Under the pieces are notes generated by a model. It had not been told where the DNA came from and did no database searches. It worked only from the letters and a program-made list of their open reading frames with translations. A stretch of DNA of 64,000 nucleotides from contig URUK01000001.1 in assembly GCA_900551055.1 (NCBI GenBank), forward strand, positions 1-64,000, read 5' to 3'. Position numbers and translations under genes: made by a program. Of the stretch, positions 15,982 to 24,082 are shown in pieces. Within the stretch, counting starts at the first letter, position 1. Each line of letters begins with the position of its first letter. The DNA comes from an uncultured Prevotella sp. (GTDB lineage Bacteria > Bacteroidota > Bacteroidia > Bacteroidales > Bacteroidaceae).

Positions 15982-18189
15982 ATGATTATGAACATTCCGT
16001 TAGTATTTTGGCTTGTGCCGTTCGCGTCGGTATGTGCATTGGCAATGGCATGGTATTTCTTCAAGTACATGATGAAGGAAGACGAGGGAACAGTCAGGAT
16101 GAAAGAGATTGCCGGATATGTGCGCATAGGAGCTATGGCCTATCTCAAGCAGCAGTACAAGGTTGTGGCTGTTATTTTCATCATCTTGTGTCTGGTGTTT
16201 GCGTTTATGGCTTATGTGCTCCATGTACAAAATCCGTGGGTTCCGTTCGCGTTTCTCACCGGTGGAATTTTCTCCGGTTTGTGCGGTTTTTTCGGCATGA
16301 AGACCGCCACTTACGCTTCAGCCCGTACCGCTAATGCCGTAAGGAGCAGCCTCGACCGTGGTTTGCGTATTGCTTTCAGAAGCGGAGCGGTGATGGGACT
16401 TGTGGTAGTAGGTCTCGGCCTTCTTGACATCGCGTTGTGGTTTGTTCTGCTTAGCGCTTTTTATGAAGGTGAGAATACAGCTCTTGTAACTATTACCACG
16501 ACCATGCTTACGTTCGGAATGGGTGCTTCCACGCAGGCATTGTTCGCTCGCGTAGGCGGCGGAATATACACAAAGGCCGCCGATGTCGGTGCCGACCTTG
16601 TAGGAAAGGTTGAGGCTGACATTCCTGAAGACGACCCTCGTAACCCTGCGACGATAGCAGACAATGTTGGTGACAATGTCGGCGACGTTGCGGGAATGGG
16701 AGCGGACTTGTACGAAAGCTATTGCGGAAGCATACTTAGCACGGCTGCCCTTGGCGCAACTGCGTTCGCCCTGAACGGTGACATGCAGCTGAAGGCTGTC
16801 ATTGCGCCAATGCTTATAGCGGCGGTTGGCATATTCCTTTCGTTGGCCGGAATATTCATGGTGCGTACAAAGGAAGGGGCAACGATGAAAGACTTGCTTC
16901 ACTCCCTAAGCCTTGGTACAAATGTTTCAGCCTGTCTGATAGCAGTTGCGACGTTTGTAATACTTTATCTGTTGGACATAGAGAATTGGATTGGCGTCTC
17001 GTTTTCCGTAATCAGTGGATTGGCCGCCGGTGTGATTATCGGTATGGCAACGGAATATTATACCAGCCAGGGCTACAAACCGACGAAGAGCATCGCCAAA
17101 TCATCGGAAACCGGTTCGGCTACGGTGATAATTAAAGGCATAGGTACAGGCATGATTTCTACAATGGTGCCGGTCGTTACTATATCTGTTGCCATAATTG
17201 CGAGCTATCTTTGCGCCAACGGTTTTGACATGTCGATGAGTTCGGCCAGCATATCCAAAGGACTTTACGGCATCGGAATAGCAGCCGTAGGCATGCTTTC
17301 CACACTTGGAATAACACTTGCCACCGACGCTTACGGACCGATTGCCGACAATGCCGGCGGAAATGCCGAAATGAGCGGACTCGACCCGGAAGTGCGCAAG
17401 CGTACTGATGCGCTCGACGCTTTAGGTAATACTACCGCTGCTACAGGCAAGGGGTTTGCCATAGGCAGTGCGGCCCTTACGGCGTTGGCGTTGCTTGCTT
17501 CATATATCGAGGAGATAAAAATCAACATGTCACGGGCTGTGGCGGAAGGAGAGGTTTTTATTGACAATGTGGGAAATGTTTTTAATCCTGACAATGCCGG
17601 TCTTCTTGACATGATAAACTTCTTCCAAGTCAATTTGATGAATCCCAATGTGCTTGTCGGAGTTTTTGTCGGTGCGATGGCCGCGTTCATGTTCAGTGGA
17701 ATAACAATGGGTGCGGTAGGCCGTGCAGCCGGTTCTATGGTAGAAGAAGTCAGGCGGCAGTTCCGTGAAATCAAGGGCATATTAGACGGCAATGCAACGC
17801 CTGATTATGACCGCTGCATAAAGATTTCAACTCGCTCGGCTCTTCGTGAAATGATACTTCCGTCGGTTTTGGCAATCATAATACCAGTAGTTGTGGGCAT
17901 GGTGCTTGGCGTTGCTGGTGTACTTGGACTGCTTGTCGGCGGAATGTCAACAGGTTTTACGCTTGCAGTGTTCATGGCTAATTCAGGCGGAGCATGGGAC
18001 AATGCAAAAAAGATGATAGAGGAAGGCAACTTCGGCGGTAAAGGTTCGCCATGCCATAAGGCCGCAGTTGTGGGTGATACCGTTGGTGATCCGTTCAAGG
18101 ACACATCCGGTCCGTCACTCAACATCCTGATAAAACTGATGTCGATGGTTAGCATTGTCATGGCAGGGCTTACTGTGGCATTCATTTGA
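15982..18189 (+). CDS. hppA: Membrane-bound, ion-translocating inorganic pyrophosphatase
   Basis: A 735-residue protein with about 16 membrane helices. It hydrolyses PPi and pumps Na+ and/or H+ across the inner membrane. The substrate-site motifs are complete: GGGIYTKAADVGADLVGKVEADIPEDDPRNPATIADNVGD near residues 193-232 and the second Asp cluster near the C-terminus (DTVGDPFKDTSGPSLN). The segment GNTTAATGKG carries Ala where K+-independent enzymes carry Lys, so the K+-dependent class (often Na+-pumping) is likely. The length is normal. It follows the porin gene directly; coupling of anion uptake to PPi use is only a guess. Confidence 0.93.
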   Translation: MIMNIPLVFWLVPFASVCALAMAWYFFKYMMKEDEGTVRMKEIAGYVRIGAMAYLKQQYKVVAVIFIILCLVFAFMAYVLHVQNPWVPFAFLTGGIFSGLCGFFGMKTATYASARTANAVRSSLDRGLRIAFRSGAVMGLVVVGLGLLDIALWFVLLSAFYEGENTALVTITTTMLTFGMGASTQALFARVGGGIYTKAADVGADLVGKVEADIPEDDPRNPATIADNVGDNVGDVAGMGADLYESYCGSILSTAALGATAFALNGDMQLKAVIAPMLIAAVGIFLSLAGIFMVRTKEGATMKDLLHSLSLGTNVSACLIAVATFVILYLLDIENWIGVSFSVISGLAAGVIIGMATEYYTSQGYKPTKSIAKSSETGSATVIIKGIGTGMISTMVPVVTISVAIIASYLCANGFDMSMSSASISKGLYGIGIAAVGMLSTLGITLATDAYGPIADNAGGNAEMSGLDPEVRKRTDALDALGNTTAATGKGFAIGSAALTALALLASYIEEIKINMSRAVAEGEVFIDNVGNVFNPDNAGLLDMINFFQVNLMNPNVLVGVFVGAMAAFMFSGITMGAVGRAAGSMVEEVRRQFREIKGILDGNATPDYDRCIKISTRSALREMILPSVLAIIIPVVVGMVLGVAGVLGLLVGGMSTGFTLAVFMANSGGAWDNAKKMIEEGNFGGKGSPCHKAAVVGDTVGDPFKDTSGPSLNILIKLMSMVSIVMAGLTVAFI

Positions 18190-18337
18190 CAATGTCACTG
18201 TTACAATTCAGAATAAGGTGGTTTCCGAAATGAAACAGCCTTGTGGGCCGACATGCTGATATTTACAACAACATTCTATTGAAGCTTTTTGTAAACCGTT
18301 GATAATGAGCGGTTTGCTCCAATCTTTCCTTTTGCCT

Positions 18338-18425
18338 TGTAAAAGACCGTCTTTTACAGGGCAAAAGGATGCCTTTTATAGACTAAAAAGCCGTATTTTA
18401 CATTGTAAAACATGACCTTTCCGAA
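18338..18425. repeat. 88-bp four-module repeat element, copy 2
   Basis: Modules start at 18338, 18360, 18382 and 18404, each 22 bp. Module 1 is itself a palindrome (GTAAAAGAC, one base, GTCTTTTAC). The element lies between the 3' end of hppA and the 3' end of the minus-strand small RNA. Confidence 0.85.
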
Positions 18426-18488
18426 AACGTATGCGTTCATTATGTCTTTCAACAGGCTTGTTGTTATCATGTAAACCGACGTGTAAGG

Positions 18489-18583
18489 AAAAAAAATAAA
18501 GCGGTGGGCCTTCACAGGCAACCGCTCTATATCTTCAATAGGTATTAGTTTTTTAAGGTAAAAAGATTGTTTTCAGGATAACG
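18489..18583 (-). ncRNA. Candidate small RNA of about 95 nt with own promoter and terminator
   Basis: The minus strand has TTTG (18619-18616), 20 bp, TATATTTG (18595-18588), placing +1 at about 18583. Transcription would stop at a strong intrinsic terminator: AGCGGT (526-521) pairs with ACCGCT (505-500), the inner GCCT/AGGC arm adds 4 bp, and TTATTTTTTTT follows (499-489). The body between is AT-rich with no start codon and open frame of any length, so it is not a peptide gene. The terminator hairpin is GC-rich compared with the rest. It does not match 6S RNA, SRP RNA or tmRNA. It may act as a trans-acting regulator or as an antisense to readthrough from hppA. Confidence 0.7.
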
Positions 18584-18587
18584 ATTG

Positions 18588-18619
18588 CAAATATATAGAC
18601 TTTTTTTTTATTAACCAAA
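18588..18619 (-). promoter_or_regulatory. Promoter of the minus-strand small RNA
   Basis: Both elements match the Bacteroidetes consensus exactly (TTTG at 18619-18616; TATATTTG at 18595-18588) with the ideal 20-bp spacer. No protein gene lies downstream on that strand before the terminator. Confidence 0.75.
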
Positions 18620-18749
18620 CAATAATAAAGATTTATTTTTACAAATTTAATGTGTGCCCACACAATTGAAATGTTTAACAGTTGTTAGTAAATAAGTATT
18701 GAATATATGGCCGTTTTGAGGTGTTAATTCCACTTTTTATTAATATATA

Positions 18750-18781
18750 TTTGTTTTAATGAATAAAAGATTGTAACTTTG
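18750..18781 (+). promoter_or_regulatory. Promoter of the GH10-like gene, apparently giving a leaderless mRNA
   Basis: TTTG at 18750-18753, 20 bp, TAACTTTG at 18774-18781. Counting the final G as about -5 puts +1 at 18786, the A of the ATG. Confidence 0.75.
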
Positions 18782-18785
18782 GGGT

Positions 18786-20309
18786 ATGAAAAGATATGTA
18801 CATAGCCGTTTAAGGTTATTTCTTGCCGTAGGCATGCTCTTGTTGTCAGGTATTCAAGGGTATGCGGACAACCGTCTAAAGCGAGAGTTCAGGGGTGCAT
18901 GGATACAGTGTGTAAACGGACAGTTTCTGGGCATGGGTACGCGCCAGATGCAGGCAACGCTTGCGTCCCAGCTCGACAGGCTTAAGGCTTGTGGAGTGAA
19001 TGCGATAATATTTCAGGTGAGGCCGGAGTGCGACGCATTGTATGAAAGTAAACTCGAGCCATGGAGCCGGTTCCTTACAGGAAGGCAGGGACAGCCTCCT
19101 TCGCCTTACTGGGATCCGTTGGCATGGATGGTGGAACAGTGCCATAAGCGTGGAATGGAGCTTCATGCATGGATAAATCCTTACAGGGCAAAGACCAAGA
19201 CCACGCGCGAACTTGCAAGCACTCATGTGGCCATACGGCACCCTGAAACGGTTTTTGCGTATGACGGGCAATTGATATTGAATCCGGGCTTGCCTGAAAA
19301 CCGTGATTATATATGTAAGGTGGTGGCGGATATTGTCGGGCGTTATGATGTTGACGGCCTGCATATAGACGATTATTTTTATCCGTATCCCGTGGCCGGG
19401 CAGTCGATACCTGATGGCAGGGAATATGCCGCTTATGGCAACGGGATTAAGGATATTGGCGACTGGCGCCGCTATAATGTCAACCTTTTCATGAAACAGC
19501 TTTATGAAACGATACACGAAGTAAAGCCATGGGTGAAGTTCGGAGTGTCGCCATTCGGCATTTACCGCAATAAGAAAAGCGACCCAATGATGGGCAGCAA
19601 CACCAACGGCCTTCAGAATTATGACGATTTGTACGCCGATGTGCTTATGTGGGTGAACAACGGATGGCTTGATTACTGCGTGCCTCAGCTGTATTGGGAA
19701 ATCGGCCATAAGGCTGCTGATTATGAGACGCTGATAAAATGGTGGAACAAATATGCAGGGAAACGCCATCTTTATATAGGTGAGGATGTGGAGCGGACGG
19801 CGAAATTCCCAGACCCTGACAACCCGAACATTAACCAGTTGCCTGCCAAGCGCAAGCTGCACAATGAGATGTGGAATGTAAACGGCACGGTGTTGTGGTA
19901 CGCAAAGGCTGTTGTTGATAATGTCGGGAACTATGGTTCGTTATTGGAAAAGGTGTATTGGAAGCATCCTGCGCTTGTTCCGACGATGCCTTATATTGAC
20001 GGCAAGGCTCCTAAGAAAGTCATGAAAATGAAGATAATGGGCATCGACGGCCGTCCGGTACTTTTTTGGAAGGCACCGAGTGGCAAGGGATGGAAAAACG
20101 AGGCGGTAAAATATGTTGTGTACAAGTTCACCAAGGGTGACAAGGAAGATATTGGTAATCCTGCGAAAATCGTTGCCATCACCACTGACGAGTTCTACGA
20201 GATACCTGAGACCGACATCCGTCCGGGCGAGAAAGTGAAGTATGCCGTAACGGCTTTGGACAGGATGAGCAACGAAAGCAAACCGAAGAAGAAGTCGATT
20301 AAATATTAA
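18786..20309 (+). CDS. Secreted glycoside hydrolase-like protein (GHL10/DUF187 family)
   Basis: A 507-residue protein with a signal peptide ending near GYADN (residue 29). Residues 35-340 form a TIM-barrel of the GH10-like/DUF187 family: FRGAWIQCVNGQF, GVNAIIFQVRPECDALYESKLEPWSRFLTG, ELHAWINPYRA, DVDGLHIDDYFYPYP and FGVSPFGIYRNK. The C-terminal 100 residues look like an FN3-type domain (VLFWKAPSGKG...VKYVVYKF...VTALDRMSNESKPK). Relatives are thought to act on glycans or peptidoglycan, but the substrate is unproven. The start is fixed by a promoter whose -7 box ends 4 nt before the ATG. The next gene follows after 12 nt. Confidence 0.85.
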   Translation: MKRYVHSRLRLFLAVGMLLLSGIQGYADNRLKREFRGAWIQCVNGQFLGMGTRQMQATLASQLDRLKACGVNAIIFQVRPECDALYESKLEPWSRFLTGRQGQPPSPYWDPLAWMVEQCHKRGMELHAWINPYRAKTKTTRELASTHVAIRHPETVFAYDGQLILNPGLPENRDYICKVVADIVGRYDVDGLHIDDYFYPYPVAGQSIPDGREYAAYGNGIKDIGDWRRYNVNLFMKQLYETIHEVKPWVKFGVSPFGIYRNKKSDPMMGSNTNGLQNYDDLYADVLMWVNNGWLDYCVPQLYWEIGHKAADYETLIKWWNKYAGKRHLYIGEDVERTAKFPDPDNPNINQLPAKRKLHNEMWNVNGTVLWYAKAVVDNVGNYGSLLEKVYWKHPALVPTMPYIDGKAPKKVMKMKIMGIDGRPVLFWKAPSGKGWKNEAVKYVVYKFTKGDKEDIGNPAKIVAITTDEFYEIPETDIRPGEKVKYAVTALDRMSNESKPKKKSIKY

Positions 20310-20321
20310 AGATACAGGGCT

Positions 20322-20759
20322 ATGAATGTTACAGATGCAACCATTGCACAGATAGAACGCTTTATAAGGAAGATAGCGCAGAAGTTTCCTGCGGTTGAAG
20401 AGCCGGTGATAATGACCGACATACATTTGAGTTTGTCGCAGGAAACGGGCGAACTCATGGCGTTTGACGACAATGACAGCGAGATAACGCGATGTGTTGT
20501 CGATGATTGGATTAATTGTCCTGTCCCTGATTTTTATGACAGTGTTGCCGGAGTGATAAGGGACATTATGGCGAAGATGCAGGATGTGGTCGAGAACTTG
20601 TGCATATTGAAGCCTTACAGCTTCATTCTTGAGAATGATGACAGGGAGCATTTGTGCGAGCTGTACCTCGTTGACAGCGACATTAAAATCATTGGCGGCG
20701 ACCTGATGAAAGGGCTGGATGAAGACCTTGACAGGTTTCTTGACGATTTGTTGAAATGA
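20322..20759 (+). CDS. Conserved hypothetical acidic protein
   Basis: A 145-residue soluble protein, strongly acidic, with no signal peptide and no motif I recognise. Predicted helices (TDATIAQIERFIRKIAQKFPAVEE) are followed by a short beta region (VIMTDIHLSLSQETGELMAFDDND) and a C-terminal acidic helix (LDEDLDRFLDDLLK). It starts 12 nt after the GH10-like gene and is probably co-transcribed. No function is proposed. Confidence 0.6.
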   Translation: MNVTDATIAQIERFIRKIAQKFPAVEEPVIMTDIHLSLSQETGELMAFDDNDSEITRCVVDDWINCPVPDFYDSVAGVIRDIMAKMQDVVENLCILKPYSFILENDDREHLCELYLVDSDIKIIGGDLMKGLDEDLDRFLDDLLK

Positions 20760-20828
20760 TAACTTGTGTCATCGGGCAACTCCTCATACGCTGGTGATAC
20801 AAAATATAATGGATGCTTTATTGTGGGT

Positions 20829-21242
20829 ATGGACTATATTTATTATCGGATGTATGTGTGGTATGCCAGAAAGGGAGATTGTGCACCTATGGCAAGTATG
20901 CTGTTCATAACAGCTGTAAAGTTTTTCTTATGGTTCCCTCTTGCTGGTTTTGTGATGGCTTTGCTTAGTGATGGAAATAAAAACGCTAATCTTGCAATGT
21001 ATCTTCTATACGCTGTCTTTGTGTTTGTGCATTCATTGGTGAGATATGCCAAAAGGAAAGACGATATATTTGCAAGATATAAACGTTCGAAATATAACAG
21101 GAGTGTAAGCAATTGGCTGATATTCAGTTTTCTGCCATTGAGTATTGTTGGAGGCATTTCCATCTACATTTTTCTTTATGTAAGTGTGATTACACCATAT
21201 TGCTTGAATGGTAAGCTGCTTTATGTTATTGATATGTTGTGA
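20829..21242 (+). CDS. Small hypothetical membrane protein
   Basis: ATG at 20829 gives 137 residues; a GTG at 20766 in the same frame would add 21. Three hydrophobic segments are visible (MASMLFITAVKFFLWFPLAGFVMALL; NLAMYLLYAVFVFVHSLV; LIFSFLPLSIVGGISIYIFLYVSV). Codon use is more AT-rich than in the neighbours, suggesting later acquisition or weak selection. Unknown function; it is followed by repeat element copy 3. Confidence 0.5.
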   Translation: MDYIYYRMYVWYARKGDCAPMASMLFITAVKFFLWFPLAGFVMALLSDGNKNANLAMYLLYAVFVFVHSLVRYAKRKDDIFARYKRSKYNRSVSNWLIFSFLPLSIVGGISIYIFLYVSVITPYCLNGKLLYVIDML

Positions 21243-21283
21243 TAAGGAATATCAATCATAATGCCGCTGGAAATCAGCGCATT

Positions 21284-21371
21284 TCCGAATGGCCATCTTT
21301 TACCGTGTGAAAGGTGGCCTTTTGTGTTGTAAAAGGTGGCGTTTTGCAGCGTAAAATACGGCATATTGGAA
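21284..21371. repeat. 88-bp four-module repeat element, copy 3
   Basis: Modules start at 21284, 21306, 21328 and 21350. The 15 bp before it (GAAATCAGCGCATTT) match the lead-in of copies 5, 6 and 8. It separates the hypothetical membrane protein from the glycosidase operon. Confidence 0.85.
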
Positions 21372-21417
21372 AATATTTGGCCGGATTTGTATAATAAATA
21401 TGTTTTTAATTAGACTT

Positions 21418-21472
21418 TAAGCGCCTGTTAAGCGTTTTTTATAATACTGATAAGCGTTTTACTTTAACTTTG
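21418..21472 (+). promoter_or_regulatory. Promoter and phased TAAGCG repeats upstream of the glycosidase operon
   Basis: The -7 element TAACTTTG lies at 21465-21472, without a good TTTG at -33. Three copies of TAAGCG start at 21418, 21429 and 21451, spaced 11 and 22 bp, on one face of the helix and next to the poor -33 region. This layout suggests an activator-dependent promoter. Leader about 25 nt. Confidence 0.5.
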
Positions 21473-21502
21473 CAATCAGAAAGTTAAACGTAAACAGATA
21501 TT

Positions 21503-24082
21503 ATGAGAACATTCAAGAGATTAGCATTCATTGTGTTGCTGGCGGCATCGGCTTGCGGTGTTTCCGCCCAGCAGCGTGAGTTGTACAAGGACGAGACCGC
21601 ACCGGTGCATGACCGCGTAATGGACTTGTTGTCACGGTTGACGGTGGAAGAGAAAATCGGCCTTCTGCGTGCCACGTCACCCGGTATTCCGCGGCTTGGC
21701 ATACCGAAGTATTATCATGGCAATGAGGCTTTGCACGGGGTTGTACGTCCGGGACGCTTCACCGTGTTTCCGCAGGCCATCGGACTGGCGGCTACATGGA
21801 ATCCCCGGTTGCAGCTGCAAGTGGCAACGGTAATATCGGATGAGGCCCGTGCGCGTTGGAATGAACTGGATCAGGGGCGCAACCAAAAGTATCAGTTCAG
21901 CGACCTGCTTACGTTCTGGTCGCCTACGGTGAACATGGCACGCGACCCCCGTTGGGGGCGTACGCCTGAAACGTATGGTGAAGACCCTTATTTGAGCGGA
22001 GTCATGGGTACGGCCTTTGTCCGCGGACTACAAGGAAACGACAGCCGCTACCTGAAAGTGGTGGCTACGCCGAAGCATTTTGCTGCCAACAATGAGGAGC
22101 ATAACCGTTTCGAGTGTAATCCGCAGATTTCAGAAAAGCAGTTGAGGGAATATTATCTTCCGGCTTTCGAAGCCTGCATAAAGGATGGTAAGGCCGCTTC
22201 AATCATGGCGGCATACAATGCCATAAACGACGTTCCGTGCTCTGCCAATCCGTGGCTGCTCAACAAGGTGTTGCGCAAAGACTGGGGCTTCGGCGGCTAT
22301 GTAGTGTCAGATTGCGGCGGAGTTTCATTGTTGCGTACAGGGCATGAGTACGTTAAGACCAAGGAAACGGCAGCCACGCTTGCCCTGAAGGCCGGACTCG
22401 ACCTTGAATGCGGCGACGATGTTTATGACAAGCCACTGCTTAACGCCTACCGTCAGTACATGGTTTCGGATGCCGACATCGACACGGCGGCTTACCGCGT
22501 GTTGAAGGCGCGTATGCAGTTGGGATTGTTTGACAGCACGGATAAAAACCCATATGCCCGCATATCGCCGGATGTAATAGGCTCGAAGGAGCACCAGCAG
22601 GTGGCTCTTCAGGCTGCAAGGGAGTGTATCGTACTGTTGAAGAACGAGAAAAACATGCTGCCCCTCAATCCGAAGAAAGTGAAGTCGATAGCTGTTGTGG
22701 GTATCAATGCGGGCAAGTGCGAGTTCGGCGATTACAGCGGTTCGCCTGTAATAGCCCCGGTCTCGATACTTGACGGCATCCGCAAAAGGGTGGGCGACGA
22801 TGTGAAAGTTGTCTATGCTCCGTGGAAATCGGCTGTTGACGGCATGGAGCTGATACAAGGCGCAAACTTTCCGGATGGATTGAAAGCCGAATATTTCAGC
22901 AATACCAAGCTCGAAGGTACTCCGAAAGTTCGCAAGGAGGAGTGGATTAACTTCGAACCGGGCAATCAGGCGCCAGACCCGTTCTTGCCTGCATCGCCAT
23001 TATCTATCCGCTGGACGGGTAAACTGCGCCCCACTGTTTCCGGTAACTACAAGTTCAGTTTTACTTCAGATGACGGTTGCCGTCTCAGCATTGATGGCAA
23101 GATGCTCATTGACGCATGGGCCGGACATTCAGTGCGGACGGATACCGCGGAGATGTATCTTGAGGCAGGCAGGGATTACGAGCTTAAGGCGGAGTATTAT
23201 GACAACCGCGATTATGCCGTGGCAAAGCTGCAATGGAAAGTTCCGCAGGTGGGAACGCAGACGCGTCTCGACCTGTACGGAGAGGCAGGCAAGGCAGTTC
23301 GTGAATGCGAGACGGTTGTGGCTGTGCTTGGCATCAACAAGTCGATAGAGCGTGAAGGCCAGGACCGTTATGACATTCAGCTTCCGGCTGACCAGCGCGA
23401 GTTCCTGCAAGAGATATATAAGGTGAACAAAAATGTTGTAGTAGTGCTTGTTGCGGGCAGCTCTTTGGCAGTAAACTGGATGGACGAGAATGTGCCGGCG
23501 ATAGTGAACGCCTGGTATCCGGGCGAAAGCGGAGGCACAGCCGTTGCCGAAGTCCTGTTCGGCGACTATAATCCCGGCGGTCGTCTGCCGCTGACTTATT
23601 ATAGAAGTCTTGACGACCTGCCTGCGTTTGATGATTACGATGTTACTAAAGGACGTTCGTATCAGTATTACAAGGGCGACGTGCTTTATCCGTTCGGGTA
23701 TGGCTTGAGTTACACCTCTTTCAAATATTCAGGCTTGAAAGTGACTGAAGATGATGAGTATGCCAATGTTTCGTTCACATTGAAGAATGCAGGAAAGCGT
23801 GCAGGAGACGAAGTCGCACAGGTTTATGTCAGGTTGCCGCAACGTAACGAGGTGATGCCTGTAAAAGAGCTGAAAGGCTTTGAGAGAGTAACTTTGAAGA
23901 AAGGCGAGAGCCGTAATGTAACCATTAAGCTGCGCAAAGACCAGCTGCGTTACTGGGACGAGGCGAAAGGATGTTTTATTTATCCGTCCGGAGAATACAC
24001 CATAATGGTTGGAGCCTCTTCCGCAGACATACGTTTGCAGGGCGTTGCCATATTGTCAAATAACCATACAGCGGCCAAATGA
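21503..24082 (+). CDS. Secreted GH3 beta-glycosidase with inserted PA14 domain
   Basis: An 859-residue protein with a signal peptide ending near GVSAQ (residue 23). The GH3 N-terminal barrel contains KHFAANNEEHNR and GGYVVSDCGG, with the nucleophile Asp270. The C-terminal alpha/beta domain starts near residue 385 (CIVLLKNEKNMLPL) and is split by a PA14 module at about 458-583 (GLKAEYFSNTKLEG...YKFSFTSDDGCRLSIDG). The acid/base region reads EREGQDR. A fibronectin-like C-terminal domain follows. This layout is typical for beta-glucosidase, beta-xylosidase or related exo-enzymes; the specificity is not readable. It overlaps the GH2 gene by ATGA. Confidence 0.92.
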   Translation: MRTFKRLAFIVLLAASACGVSAQQRELYKDETAPVHDRVMDLLSRLTVEEKIGLLRATSPGIPRLGIPKYYHGNEALHGVVRPGRFTVFPQAIGLAATWNPRLQLQVATVISDEARARWNELDQGRNQKYQFSDLLTFWSPTVNMARDPRWGRTPETYGEDPYLSGVMGTAFVRGLQGNDSRYLKVVATPKHFAANNEEHNRFECNPQISEKQLREYYLPAFEACIKDGKAASIMAAYNAINDVPCSANPWLLNKVLRKDWGFGGYVVSDCGGVSLLRTGHEYVKTKETAATLALKAGLDLECGDDVYDKPLLNAYRQYMVSDADIDTAAYRVLKARMQLGLFDSTDKNPYARISPDVIGSKEHQQVALQAARECIVLLKNEKNMLPLNPKKVKSIAVVGINAGKCEFGDYSGSPVIAPVSILDGIRKRVGDDVKVVYAPWKSAVDGMELIQGANFPDGLKAEYFSNTKLEGTPKVRKEEWINFEPGNQAPDPFLPASPLSIRWTGKLRPTVSGNYKFSFTSDDGCRLSIDGKMLIDAWAGHSVRTDTAEMYLEAGRDYELKAEYYDNRDYAVAKLQWKVPQVGTQTRLDLYGEAGKAVRECETVVAVLGINKSIEREGQDRYDIQLPADQREFLQEIYKVNKNVVVVLVAGSSLAVNWMDENVPAIVNAWYPGESGGTAVAEVLFGDYNPGGRLPLTYYRSLDDLPAFDDYDVTKGRSYQYYKGDVLYPFGYGLSYTSFKYSGLKVTEDDEYANVSFTLKNAGKRAGDEVAQVYVRLPQRNEVMPVKELKGFERVTLKKGESRNVTIKLRKDQLRYWDEAKGCFIYPSGEYTIMVGASSADIRLQGVAILSNNHTAAK

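Larger units (their letters stand above)
18190..18785. other. Long intergenic region with repeat element and small-RNA gene
   Basis: No protein gene is seen. From left to right it holds a weak hairpin after hppA (AAACCG at about 18292 with CGGTTT at 18310), repeat element copy 2 (18338-18425), the terminator and body of a minus-strand small RNA (18489-18583), its promoter (18588-18619) and the promoter of the gene at 18786. Confidence 0.7.

Noticed and set aside
18876..19862. 328-residue antisense frame in the GH10-like gene
   Set aside because: Shadow frame; the plus-strand protein has full family motifs.
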